DNA of 22,733 nucleotides from a virus: IMG/VR virus record IMGVR_UViG_3300003852_000062, positions 1,762 to 24,494 of that record; one strand, 5' to 3'. Shown piece by piece: positions 6,321 to 13,206 of this stretch (position 1 is its first letter; each line of letters starts with the position of its first letter). The notes under the pieces were generated by a model. It saw only the letters and a program-made list of their open reading frames with translations, ran no database searches and was not told where the DNA came from. The position numbers and the translations under genes were made by a program.

Positions 6321-8141
6321 TTAATATTTAACTTTTATTTTTCTTGCATCCGCCCACGAAGTCGTAGTGCATTTCCATTCGACGCGAAGCGGAACTTTTA
6401 TTTCAGGCATTATCACCATTCTACGACTTATTTCCGCAAGTAAACTATCGCGGTGCGGTAAAAGTTCTCTTGACATTGAAAAAATGAGTTCATCGTGTAT
6501 CGTCATAACCATCCGCATCTTGTCGCCGGTTTCTTTACGAAGAAACTTGTCAACCGCGACTTCGCCGCGCTTTAGTATCTCTGCGGCGGTGCCTTGTATC
6601 AGATAGTTGCTTCCGATATACGCCTTGTTCTGCGGAATGTAAAGACGGCGCCCGAAAGAAGTTTCGACATATCCTTTTTTCCGCACTTGCTCAATCATAT
6701 TCGGCGTAAATTTATCAATACGCTGGAAGCGTCTTCGGTATCTTGCGCACCCTTCGCGTATATCTTTGAGCGATTTCGCAAGAGTAAACGCGACCTTGCC
6801 GTCACTCGCGCCGTATGCGATTCCGAATCCGACATTTTTGAAAGCGTTGCGCTGTATTTTGTATTCTTCTTTGTTATTTTCCATAAGTAAACGCGCCTCG
6901 TCAACGCCTAAAAAACATTCGACGGTCGGATGATGAACATCCGCATCAACGTCTTTTATCAGCATGTCAAGCAATTCTTTTTCGCCTGTCGCGTCAATTA
7001 TCAAGCGCATTTCTATTCCGCTCTGGTCAACAAGAAAAACAACATGCTTCGGCGGAGCGCGAAAAGCGCGGCGTAAGGGAACTGGAAACAAATTTTTCAA
7101 TGCCGCTTCTTTTCTTGTATTCTGTAAGTTCGGTTTTGAACACGACTGCCGCCCGGTTCTTGCGCGATTCGTATTTATATTCGCGTGTATTATGTCCGTC
7201 TCTCCAGCGAATTTCAGATACGAGCGCAAGGTTGACAAAGCGTTACTGTATGACCGCTGTTTTAATATTAGATCAAAAATCGGATGATTGTCATATAGCA
7301 ATTTCATTTTCGAGATTACATCTTTGTCCGTGCTATCTTCTCCGCTTTCCGTCAATGCGATACTTTTGAAATTGTATTTACGAAAAAGGATTCTGCCAAC
7401 CTGCTCATCGCTGTTGAGATTGACATATTCTCCGAGTAAAGCGAAGGAATCGCTTAACACTTGCGAAAGTTCATTTTCAAGCCATGCTTCCATTTCCGTA
7501 ATATTTTGCCTGTCAATCATCATGCCGCGCTGTTCCATTCTCTGCGTGACTTTTATCAATTCAATTTCATTGAGATAGCAGGCATATAAGCGCGGATCTT
7601 TTTTGATTGACGGAAACAAGGTTGAATGAATAAGCGCGGTGCGCTCGCCATCGCATATCTGGTAGTTTCCCATCAGTTGCTTGTCAATCAATGAATAATT
7701 TTTTCCAACCGCTTTCGCCGCGACTTCGACCGATTTGTCGGTATCTTTTTGATATCCGCATAGGTCAAAACATACCGCATCCAGCGCATGAGACGAAGCA
7801 AGATTGCGAAGCAGTTGACTTTGTATCATCGTATCATGCAGAACGGTATTTTCCGGAATCGCGTAACCTTCGCAAGAGAGGAAAGATAATTCATATTTCA
7901 GATTGTGGCAGATTTTTTCTATTTCAGAATCAAGGAAAAACTCCTTGAGTAATTGACGATTGTTTTTATTTTCCGATTCATTCTCATTGTCAAGACGGTA
8001 AACATCAACATCGCAATTCTCACCGTTGTCAATTATCCAACCGATGCAGAACGCGAACACGCGAGCGCCGATATACGGATTCATGCCGATGGTTTCGATG
8101 TCGAAACTCGAAAGATTGCTTTTTTTGTTCAAGACGCTCAT
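6321..8141 (-). CDS. polA: DNA polymerase, family A (Pol I-like) with 3'-5' exonuclease domain
   Basis: The replicative polymerase, 606 residues from the chosen start. An N-terminal exonuclease-fold domain begins SSFDIET (Asp14, Glu16). The polymerase domain shows RQSCSKPNLQN, motif A VDQSGIEMRL (Asp372), motif B RNAFKNVGFGIAYG (431-444) and motif C MTIHDE (His549-Asp550-Glu551). All key polymerase residues are present. In the exonuclease part, the Exo II segment reads HNLKYE where Escherichia coli Pol I has QNLKYD, and the Exo III region (LYACYLNEIEL) lacks a clear YxxxD, so proofreading may be reduced. I chose ATG 8141 because AAGGA lies eight bases upstream. The open frame extends to an ATG at 8228, but that extension contains a GC-rich inverted repeat and matches nothing. 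Confidence 0.93.
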   Translation of the reverse strand: MSVLNKKSNLSSFDIETIGMNPYIGARVFAFCIGWIIDNGENCDVDVYRLDNENESENKNNRQLLKEFFLDSEIEKICHNLKYELSFLSCEGYAIPENTVLHDTMIQSQLLRNLASSHALDAVCFDLCGYQKDTDKSVEVAAKAVGKNYSLIDKQLMGNYQICDGERTALIHSTLFPSIKKDPRLYACYLNEIELIKVTQRMEQRGMMIDRQNITEMEAWLENELSQVLSDSFALLGEYVNLNSDEQVGRILFRKYNFKSIALTESGEDSTDKDVISKMKLLYDNHPIFDLILKQRSYSNALSTLRSYLKFAGETDIIHANINTNRARTGRQSCSKPNLQNTRKEAALKNLFPVPLRRAFRAPPKHVVFLVDQSGIEMRLIIDATGEKELLDMLIKDVDADVHHPTVECFLGVDEARLLMENNKEEYKIQRNAFKNVGFGIAYGASDGKVAFTLAKSLKDIREGCARYRRRFQRIDKFTPNMIEQVRKKGYVETSFGRRLYIPQNKAYIGSNYLIQGTAAEILKRGEVAVDKFLRKETGDKMRMVMTIHDELIFSMSRELLPHRDSLLAEISRRMVIMPEIKVPLRVEWKCTTTSWADARKIKVKY

Positions 8142-8165
8142 TATAAATATCCTTGTGCGTTTATA

Positions 8166-8196
8166 ATCGCGCGTGCCTATCCAAGACACGCGCGAT
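8166..8196. other. Perfect 10-bp GC-rich inverted repeat upstream of the polymerase gene
   Basis: ATCGCGCGTG and its exact reverse complement CACGCGCGAT are separated by 11 bases, in the 87-base gap between the DUF669 gene and the polymerase start. It can form a strong hairpin in leftward RNA, ending 24 bases before the polymerase ATG. No U-run follows on either strand, so it is not a standard intrinsic terminator. A protein-binding site, an RNA processing site or an attenuator are all possible. Confidence 0.6.
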
Positions 8197-8228
8197 ATTT
8201 TGAATAGAACCAGGACGATTCCCCGCAT

Positions 8229-8984
8229 TTACTTCTTTTTCTTGCTCACGGGTTTCCTTGCCGGTTCCGCTTTCTTCGGCGCGGGTTTCTCAATCGCGTC
8301 CTCAATTCCGGCATCTGCGAAAAGCGTCTTTTCCTCATCGGTCAATTCCGATTCGGGATAAGAGTATTCACGAATGCGCTCCTTGAGAACATCGCTTGTG
8401 TCGTCCGCTTCTGTTGCGATATCCTGCGCTTTACAGAACGCATTGAGACGCGCAACCATTTCCGCTTCCGCCTTCTCCTCGGCGGTCGGTGCCGGTGCCG
8501 CTTTTGCTTTCGGTTCCGCTTTTGCTTTCGGTGTTTCCTCTTTCGCCTGCGGTGCTTCACTCTGGAGAAGTTCGATAATCGAGACGTTGACGAAATCGCC
8601 GGAGTGCTTGATAGCGACCTTGACAGTCGGCGCTTCTTCGACGATTGCCGCGATCACGTCTTCCAGCTCTTCGGGTTTGTCGGGCGAGGGTGCCTCATAG
8701 CCCATCTGGTCGATCCAGCGCCGCACGAATGACATACCCATCGCGTTTGACAAGTTCATATTGTCATACACGATCATCCCTTGAAATTGACCTTCGAGGA
8801 TGACGTGTTCGCGCCGGATCATCAGATTGCCGCTGGTTTTTGATTCGACGATTTTTGCGCTCTGTAAACGCGCAACATACTGACCGGGATCGACCTTGAC
8901 CCCGCCGAACGTGGAATCGTAAACATTTTCCGAATCCTTCCACGTTGCCTGCATACCTTTCAACTTATCCGCATACGAACCCAT
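8229..8984 (-). CDS. DUF669 family phage protein, probable single-stranded DNA-binding/recombination accessory
   Basis: A 251-residue protein. Residues about 15-95 match DUF669: YDSTFGGVKVDPGQYVARL, KTSGNLMIRREHVI, GMIVYDNMNL, then SFVRRWIDQMG. DUF669 proteins sit beside phage AAA_24 ATPases and RecB/Cas4-like nucleases and are thought to act with single-stranded DNA during recombination or replication. That arrangement holds here. After residue 140 comes a Lys/Ala/Pro/Glu-rich linker (repeated PKAKAEPKAKA), then a compact helical piece about 170-215, and a very basic tail ending SKKKK, which could bind DNA. ACAAAGGAG stands seven bases before the ATG. Confidence 0.8.
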   Translation of the reverse strand: MGSYADKLKGMQATWKDSENVYDSTFGGVKVDPGQYVARLQSAKIVESKTSGNLMIRREHVILEGQFQGMIVYDNMNLSNAMGMSFVRRWIDQMGYEAPSPDKPEELEDVIAAIVEEAPTVKVAIKHSGDFVNVSIIELLQSEAPQAKEETPKAKAEPKAKAAPAPTAEEKAEAEMVARLNAFCKAQDIATEADDTSDVLKERIREYSYPESELTDEEKTLFADAGIEDAIEKPAPKKAEPARKPVSKKKK

Positions 8985-9015
8985 CTGAAACTCCTTTGTA
9001 AAGGTGAATGAAATG

Positions 9016-9915
9016 TTAAACTCTTTTTTTCTTCAACAATTTTCCTCTCTCCATACTTTCGCTTTTGTCTTCGGCTATACTCGTTCCTCCTTTCTTGACA
9101 TAAGGGTCTTTCTGTTTGTTGTCGAATGCAAGCATGAGATTTCTGTATCCTTCTTCTTCGCTGTCGCCCATCGGGATTCTTATAACGCGCTCACCCGCGG
9201 GTGTCAAGAAGTGCCCTTTCATACGATGGCCGCACTGAATATAATCGTCTCCTTCGATCTGCAACCATCTTCCTTCTTTGTCTTTGTAATAGTAAAAAAT
9301 GTTGTATATTTCGTCGCCGAAGATTTCAGCGGCGCGCCCGGACAAATCAGGTTCTATATGAGAAAATGATCCTCCTCCAGCGGTTTCCACGTCTTTTTCT
9401 TTTTGATGCGCAATGACGAGAAAACCATGTTGACAGGACATAAGTTTACGAACGGGGATTTCAAACTCGTTGTTTACTTTCGCCCATGATTGTCCGTAGT
9501 CTTTCTGTCCGCCCGGATGTTCAAATCCAAATTTCTTGCAGGCATGTTTCAGCGCCATGTTGTAACAGATTTTTCCTCCGTCAATGATCGACGTTTGAAA
9601 AGGATGGCCGCCTTTTACGAAGTCATCGGCAAGGCAGTTAAAATCCTCCCATGACAAGATTTCGCTTCCGTAAAGCGCATAGCTTTTGTTCGGTTCAAAC
9701 AAAAAGAAATATACACCCGGACACTGGGAAACGAGCGTAGTTTTTCCGACCTTGCGCTCTCCGTAAATGAGAATGTTATAATCGAAAAAATTTCCGCTCG
9801 GCTTGTATTTGTTAAGCGATAACTGCGGGCGTTGATACCGCGATACGCTCGCGGGCGCGCTTGCCTCTTCTTTCGCGCTTGCTGACGGCGCGACCTTCTT
9901 CTTGACGATTGCCAT
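9016..9915 (-). CDS. AAA_24 P-loop ATPase, Sak4-like phage recombination protein
   Basis: A 299-residue RecA-fold NTPase. The N-terminus to residue 40 is Lys/Ala-rich and disordered. Walker A is GERKVGKT at 52-59. A later strand (TSIIDGG) supplies a Walker B-type Asp, and FLVIAHQKEKD resembles the sensor/His region of AAA_24 proteins. The C-terminus is again charged and ends in KKKRV. Sak4-like members of this family are RecA-related single-strand annealing proteins, and the DUF669 gene downstream and the Cas4-like nuclease gene upstream complete a usual phage recombination set. GGAGG five bases before ATG 9915 fixes the start. An in-frame ATG at 9954 adds 13 residues and is less likely. Confidence 0.85.
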   Translation of the reverse strand: MAIVKKKVAPSASAKEEASAPASVSRYQRPQLSLNKYKPSGNFFDYNILIYGERKVGKTTLVSQCPGVYFFLFEPNKSYALYGSEILSWEDFNCLADDFVKGGHPFQTSIIDGGKICYNMALKHACKKFGFEHPGGQKDYGQSWAKVNNEFEIPVRKLMSCQHGFLVIAHQKEKDVETAGGGSFSHIEPDLSGRAAEIFGDEIYNIFYYYKDKEGRWLQIEGDDYIQCGHRMKGHFLTPAGERVIRIPMGDSEEEGYRNLMLAFDNKQKDPYVKKGGTSIAEDKSESMERGKLLKKKRV

Positions 9916-9928
9916 TGAATCCTCCTTT

Positions 9929-10132
9929 TTAGAGTAAGCCGGAATAATAGTCATCCCAGCGTTCTTTATAATATTCTATTGCTTCTTCGTAAACCGTTTT
10001 ACATGATACTATCCAGTTCTGCTCTTCATCAACATACGCCGTATTTAACTTTCTTTTTTTAATTGACCATGGAAAATGAAATCGGTGACAATAGCCACAC
10101 CATCCTATTTTTAGAAGGAAATTTTTTATCAT
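9929..10132 (-). CDS. Small zinc-ribbon-like phage protein
   Basis: A 67-residue protein beginning MIKNFLLKIGWCGYC. It has a CGYC pair, then HRFHFPWS, a tyrosine-rich middle (LNTAYVDEEQNW), VSCKTV and an aromatic, acidic C-terminus (YYKERWDDYYSG). The layout recalls small phage zinc-ribbon proteins with two CxxC pairs and a W-E/D-YY ending, but the second pair here is C-K-T-V, missing the fourth Cys. I placed the start at 10132, one base after the upstream stop. A longer frame to 10282 exists, but those extra 50 residues lie on top of the nuclease gene in another frame. The ribosome binding site is weak, so coupling to the upstream gene is likely. Confidence 0.65.
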   Translation of the reverse strand: MIKNFLLKIGWCGYCHRFHFPWSIKKRKLNTAYVDEEQNWIVSCKTVYEEAIEYYKERWDDYYSGLL

Positions 10133-10133
10133 G

Positions 10134-11102
10134 TCAATACTCGCAATCCAATTCCGAAAAGATTTTTTCTCGTTGATAATAACCGGCAAAGCTGTTCGAG
10201 GCGCATGCGTCAAGATACTCGCATTCATACGGAGAATCGCAAGCGTAGCAGTTGCGATAAATTGCGCGTTCTCCTTTGACAACTGCCGATATATCTAATA
10301 TAATTTCGCGCAAGTGAAAATAAAAGCGACGAGTATCGGCAGTTGTATATGGAATCTCGAAGCGTAAGAAGTAGAACTCCGGCCTTTCCATTATATCTTT
10401 TGTCAACCTATTGCAGAACTCCTGCAAAGTTTCGGTTTCTTTCTGCTTGATCTGCGGATTTCTTATGATATTGTAAAGTACGCCAATCGCTTCCTCGTTT
10501 GTCTTGCGATAATCGGCAAGCAAATAAAAAAGGTTCTGCGGATCAAACGATAGCCGCTTGACAAGAGACTCCTCGGAAATACGACCTTTCGTTTTATGTT
10601 CTATCAACCATTTTTTCCCGTTTTTGTCTCTATATCGCCCGTCAATCTTGCATCTGCCGATGATGGGGTTTGCTGTCAAAGGAGAAAAAGTTATTTCTTC
10701 TTCCGGTTCTCGTTCTCGCATTTCCTCCCAGTCACTTGCATAATAAGAAATATATTGCGTCAAGACAACCTCCGCGACCGCGAAATCGCGCTCTATCTTC
10801 TGCGCTTCAAGCATAGCAATATCTTCTGAATTCTCTTTACGATACAAGCGCAGATTTTCAAGAATATGAAAAACTTCCGGCTTTTTTACTTTGTAAAGTT
10901 CCGAAAGAATCGCGTGTATGATACTGCCGAAGTTTGTTGTATTTATTTTCTTCGGGCTTGACATCCGATTTATCGCGTAAATAAACTTCTGCCGACATTG
11001 CAGAAACGAAGCAATAAGCGATTGCGTTATGCCTTGTTTCTCCAGCGTAAAATCTTTCGGCACTCCCAGCGATAGCGGCGTATTCTTGTGCTTCTTTTTC
11101 AT
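10134..11102 (-). CDS. Cas4/RecB-like PD-(D/E)XK nuclease with iron-sulfur cysteines
   Basis: A 322-residue nuclease. Residue C36 (FLQCRQKF) and the C-terminal C285-x2-C288-x5-C294 match the four cysteines that hold the [4Fe-4S] cluster in Cas4 and AddB-type nucleases. A further C300 follows. The RecB motif residues are visible: H63 in FGSIIHAIL, D154 in CKIDGRY, and E168-x-K170 in WLIEHKTKG. Such phage enzymes resect DNA ends to make single strands for the recombinase. The genes following in the operon (AAA_24 ATPase, then DUF669) fit this. AACAAAGGAG lies upstream of the ATG. The stop is followed after one base by the next start. Confidence 0.88.
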   Translation of the reverse strand: MKKKHKNTPLSLGVPKDFTLEKQGITQSLIASFLQCRQKFIYAINRMSSPKKINTTNFGSIIHAILSELYKVKKPEVFHILENLRLYRKENSEDIAMLEAQKIERDFAVAEVVLTQYISYYASDWEEMREREPEEEITFSPLTANPIIGRCKIDGRYRDKNGKKWLIEHKTKGRISEESLVKRLSFDPQNLFYLLADYRKTNEEAIGVLYNIIRNPQIKQKETETLQEFCNRLTKDIMERPEFYFLRFEIPYTTADTRRFYFHLREIILDISAVVKGERAIYRNCYACDSPYECEYLDACASNSFAGYYQREKIFSELDCEY

Positions 11103-11115
11103 CGTTTCTCCTTTG

Positions 11116-11430
11116 TTATTCGATAATTTGTATACTGAGACATTTTATAATCTCTTCTTTTTGTGTCATGCGAATCTTCGCTTCGAACAAGTCCGCCCCG
11201 GACAAGTCCGCCCCGCGCAAGTCCGCTTCGCACAAGTCCGCTTCGTACAAGTCCGCCCCGGACAAGTCCGCCCCGGACAAGTCCGCCCCGGACAAGTCCG
11301 CCCCGCGCAAGTCCGCCCCGGACAAGTCCGCCCCGTGCAAGTCCGCCCCGCGCAAGTTCGCTTCGCACAATGTTTCTGCGTTAATCTCTTTTAGAACCTT
11401 GCAAGTATAACGCTGTTTAATTTGAATCAT
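11116..11430 (-). CDS. Short pentapeptide-repeat protein
   Basis: A 104-residue protein. Its middle (about residues 23-84) is twelve consecutive A-[DN]-L-x-x units, mostly ADLSG and ADLRG, ending AKI. Pentapeptide repeats fold as a right-handed quadrilateral beta-helix with four units per turn, so about three turns. Longer family members (MfpA, Qnr) mimic DNA and bind gyrase. This one is short and its partner is unknown. The ATG overlaps the uracil-DNA glycosylase stop (ATGA), and ACAAAGGAG lies inside the end of that gene. The repeat is almost exact at DNA level, so frames on the other strand are also open but are shadows. Confidence 0.85.
   Translation of the reverse strand: MIQIKQRYTCKVLKEINAETLCEANLRGADLHGADLSGADLRGADLSGADLSGADLSGADLYEADLCEADLRGADLSGADLFEAKIRMTQKEEIIKCLSIQIIE
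11187..11366. repeat. Tandem 15-bp repeat, about 12 copies
   Basis: Twelve near-identical 15-bp units based on GACAAGTCCGCCCCG run head to tail and encode the pentapeptide repeats. Differences are mainly at a few positions (GACAA, CGCAA, CACAA, TACAA, TGCAA before GTCCG, and CCCCG versus CTTCG after it). Such high DNA identity suggests recent expansion by slippage or unequal exchange, and copy number may vary between relatives in steps of five residues without breaking the frame. Confidence 0.9.
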
Positions 11431-11996
11431 CGTTTCTCCTTTGTTATATGTATGAGAATTTCCGACAGCTTTCTTGCGGTTTGCAGAAAGAACGGGCTGT
11501 TTTTCCCGCCTTGACGTAGAATAAAAGACGGATGCAGTATTGTCGCGTTGTTTGTAAATTCCTTATGATAATATTTTTGAGCGACTTTACCAACGAAAAC
11601 AACGATTTTTGGATTTACGTATTTGTAAATATTCATAATGTTTCCCGCGCAAGCGGCGACCTCCGCTGGAGACGGCTCTCTATTGTCACCGCCTTTGCTA
11701 TCTGTCGGGCGGCATAAAACCGTATTCGTGACATAATAGGAAACGCATTCAATATCAACATGATTATTTACAAGAGCAAGTTTCCGCGCTTCGTCAAGAA
11801 GCGCATTGAGAAGTTTTCCAGATTGACCGACGAAAGGTTCGCCCAGCATATCTTCCGATTTACCCGGCGCTTCTCCAATGAAAAGAATATCCGCCGGGAT
11901 TATCTCGCCTTTACCTATAACAATAAGTCGGCGTGTCGCGTATAGATTGCATCGTCGGCAGGAATTACATTTTATTAATAGCCATTTAGGGATCAT
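11427..11996 (-). CDS. Uracil-DNA glycosylase, family 4 (iron-sulfur)
   Basis: A 189-residue DNA repair enzyme that removes uracil from DNA. The N-terminus holds C10, C13 and C16 (CNSCRRC). The family 4 active-site motif GEAPGKSED is at 41-49, followed by GEPFVGQSGKLLN. TNTVLCRPT (C95) and C116 in EVAACAG supply the remaining cluster cysteines, and LHPSFILRQ is the DNA-contact HPS motif near the end. Length is usual for the family. In a phage it guards the genome against deaminated cytosine or misincorporated dUMP. The ATG overlaps the upstream stop (ATGA) and the end overlaps the pentapeptide gene, so all three are translationally coupled. Confidence 0.92.
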   Translation of the reverse strand: MIPKWLLIKCNSCRRCNLYATRRLIVIGKGEIIPADILFIGEAPGKSEDMLGEPFVGQSGKLLNALLDEARKLALVNNHVDIECVSYYVTNTVLCRPTDSKGGDNREPSPAEVAACAGNIMNIYKYVNPKIVVFVGKVAQKYYHKEFTNNATILHPSFILRQGGKNSPFFLQTARKLSEILIHITKEKR

Positions 11997-12199
11997 TTTT
12001 CCATACTTTCAATAATCGTCGCAAGTCTTTCTCTACCATTCTCGATAGTCAAAGAATGACATATAAGGCTTTGCACGCTTCTCAAGCTGTCAACTAAATC
12101 CAAATATTCATGCGCTCGTTCGTGTATTGTGATTACAATATCACGACCTAAAATCTTCACGGCATTCGTCAAATCTTTTCCGCATTTTTCACAAATCAT
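11993..12199 (-). CDS. Small hypothetical protein with one CxxC pair
   Basis: A 68-residue protein starting MICEKCGKDL, a single CxxC knuckle near the N-terminus, then a mixed strand and helical region ending IIESMEK. I chose ATG 12199: it has TTTACAAAGGAGG just upstream and its ATGA overlaps the RuvC-like gene stop. A longer in-frame version from 12238 would overlap that gene by 43 bases and has no such site. The single CxxC could bind zinc as a dimer or be a remnant. Function unknown. Confidence 0.7.
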   Translation of the reverse strand: MICEKCGKDLTNAVKILGRDIVITIHERAHEYLDLVDSLRSVQSLICHSLTIENGRERLATIIESMEK

Positions 12200-12705
12200 C
12201 TTTCCTCCTTTGTAAACTTTTCCTTTTTCAAATGCCATATATCGTAATCTCTGGAGAAACCCAGCGCCACGGCATCAGTAATATGTTCGCTTGTATAGAA
12301 CTCGCCGTTTATACAATTCACGCGATACGCTGTCGCTTCTTTCGTCAATTGGCCTTTCCACGCTCTGGCGGAAGGCAGTTCAACGCTCATATCGTATGTA
12401 TAGCACGCCATCCCAAAATACGCGCCGATCAATAATGCAAGGTTGAATGTATCTCCGCGAACGGCGGACATTCTTGACTTATCAGAACCTTCCCAAAGTT
12501 CTACCATTTCCATAATTACTCTGTCCGCTCCTGTCGCTTGTAAAACGCTTTCAAATTTGTCAAGCATGAAAGGAATTCGTTGCACCACCGTTGACAGCGA
12601 ACGCGGGCAATGAAATTCTCCTACCGCCGGAAACGCGGTTCCGTTCCAATATGCCCACGCGGTTGTCAAGCCTGGATCTATTGTCAAGACGTTTTTTAAC
12701 AACAT
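12196..12705 (-). CDS. RuvC-like Holliday junction resolvase
   Basis: A 169-residue RNase H-fold endonuclease. The four acidic positions of the RuvC family are visible or nearly so: D10 in LTIDPG, E66 in VIMEM, and E140 plus D144 in SEHITDAVALG. SARAWKGQLTKE is the segment that precedes the last helix in RuvC-type phage proteins. Such enzymes cut four-way junctions formed during recombination or branched replication intermediates before packaging. TGGAGGAGATAGT stands directly before the ATG and lies over the stop of the upstream small gene. It is followed by small coupled genes and the uracil-DNA glycosylase. Confidence 0.82.
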   Translation of the reverse strand: MLLKNVLTIDPGLTTAWAYWNGTAFPAVGEFHCPRSLSTVVQRIPFMLDKFESVLQATGADRVIMEMVELWEGSDKSRMSAVRGDTFNLALLIGAYFGMACYTYDMSVELPSARAWKGQLTKEATAYRVNCINGEFYTSEHITDAVALGFSRDYDIWHLKKEKFTKEER

Positions 12706-12706
12706 A

Positions 12707-12922
12707 CTATCTCCTCCACAACCTTGTCATTAAAGAATTTATTTTTTCATTCGGAACATAGTCAAATGTAAAATCGCCAATCGTCGAATGAATAGCCGTT
12801 GACGACTTCGGCGGAAAAGGATAATTTGTAATCTTCTTTAGCGATCCTAATTTGAAAAGACATTCCACCGCCTTCTCGAAAGACATCGCTGAAATATGAA
12901 TCTTTAACATTTGCATAGTCAT
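12707..12922 (-). CDS. Small hypothetical protein
   Basis: A 71-residue protein (MTMQMLKIHISAM...) with a helical N-terminal half (SFEKAVECLFKLG) and a strand-like second half. The ATG overlaps the upstream TGA (ATGA), with GGGG seven bases upstream. A 60-residue frame at 12762-12944 overlaps it, but that frame has no coupled start and no clear binding site. No family is recognised. Confidence 0.6.
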   Translation of the reverse strand: MTMQMLKIHISAMSFEKAVECLFKLGSLKKITNYPFPPKSSTAIHSTIGDFTFDYVPNEKINSLMTRLWRR

Positions 12923-13206
12923 GCGTCAACCCCCATTTCATCAAGCCATGCGATCAAATCCGCTATGTCGCGGAAATATTCTTTTTCTTGCTTTTCTGCC
13001 GGGAACGGATAAAACGCTTTCCATTGTTGACTTGACACAAGATAAACAACGGAGATTTTCATACCAAGCGTTACGAAGTCGGGATGACTGCAAGTGAATA
13101 TAATCCGTGGAACATCATCACTTGTTAGATCATATTCCCCGCCCAAACATTCCGCCACGCTTTGTATCAGTAAAGCGATTAGATTATTGAACGTCATTTT
13201 TTCCAT
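12919..13206 (-). CDS. Hypothetical protein between helicase and RuvC-like genes
   Basis: A 95-residue soluble protein with a hydrophobic N-terminal helix (FNNLIALLIQSVAECLGG), a strand region (PRIIFTCSHPDFVTLGMKISVVYLV) and an acidic helical end (FRDIADLIAWLDEMG). GGAG five bases before ATG 13206 supports this start; the upstream helicase gene ends inside it with a 23-base overlap. The end is coupled to the next small gene. No family is recognised. Confidence 0.65.
   Translation of the reverse strand: MEKMTFNNLIALLIQSVAECLGGEYDLTSDDVPRIIFTCSHPDFVTLGMKISVVYLVSSQQWKAFYPFPAEKQEKEYFRDIADLIAWLDEMGVDA

Noticed and set aside
8142-8228. N-terminal extension of DNA polymerase to an ATG at 8228
   Set aside because: The 29 extra residues match nothing, cross a perfect inverted repeat, and ATG 8141 has a good binding site.
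10133-10282. N-terminal extension of the zinc-ribbon-like gene to 10282
   Set aside because: It lies out of frame on the Cas4-like nuclease gene, whose four cysteines there are needed for its iron-sulfur site.
11029-11410. Several open frames on both strands over the pentapeptide repeat (for example Lys-Ser-Ala-Pro or Gly-Leu-Val-Arg repeats)
   Set aside because: A 15-bp repeat without stops keeps several frames open. Only the minus frame from 11430 has a coupled start, a binding site and a known repeat family.
12762-12944. 60-residue minus frame overlapping the gene at 12707-12922
   Set aside because: No clear binding site and no coupling. The other frame has an ATGA overlap and ends with the binding site of the next gene.
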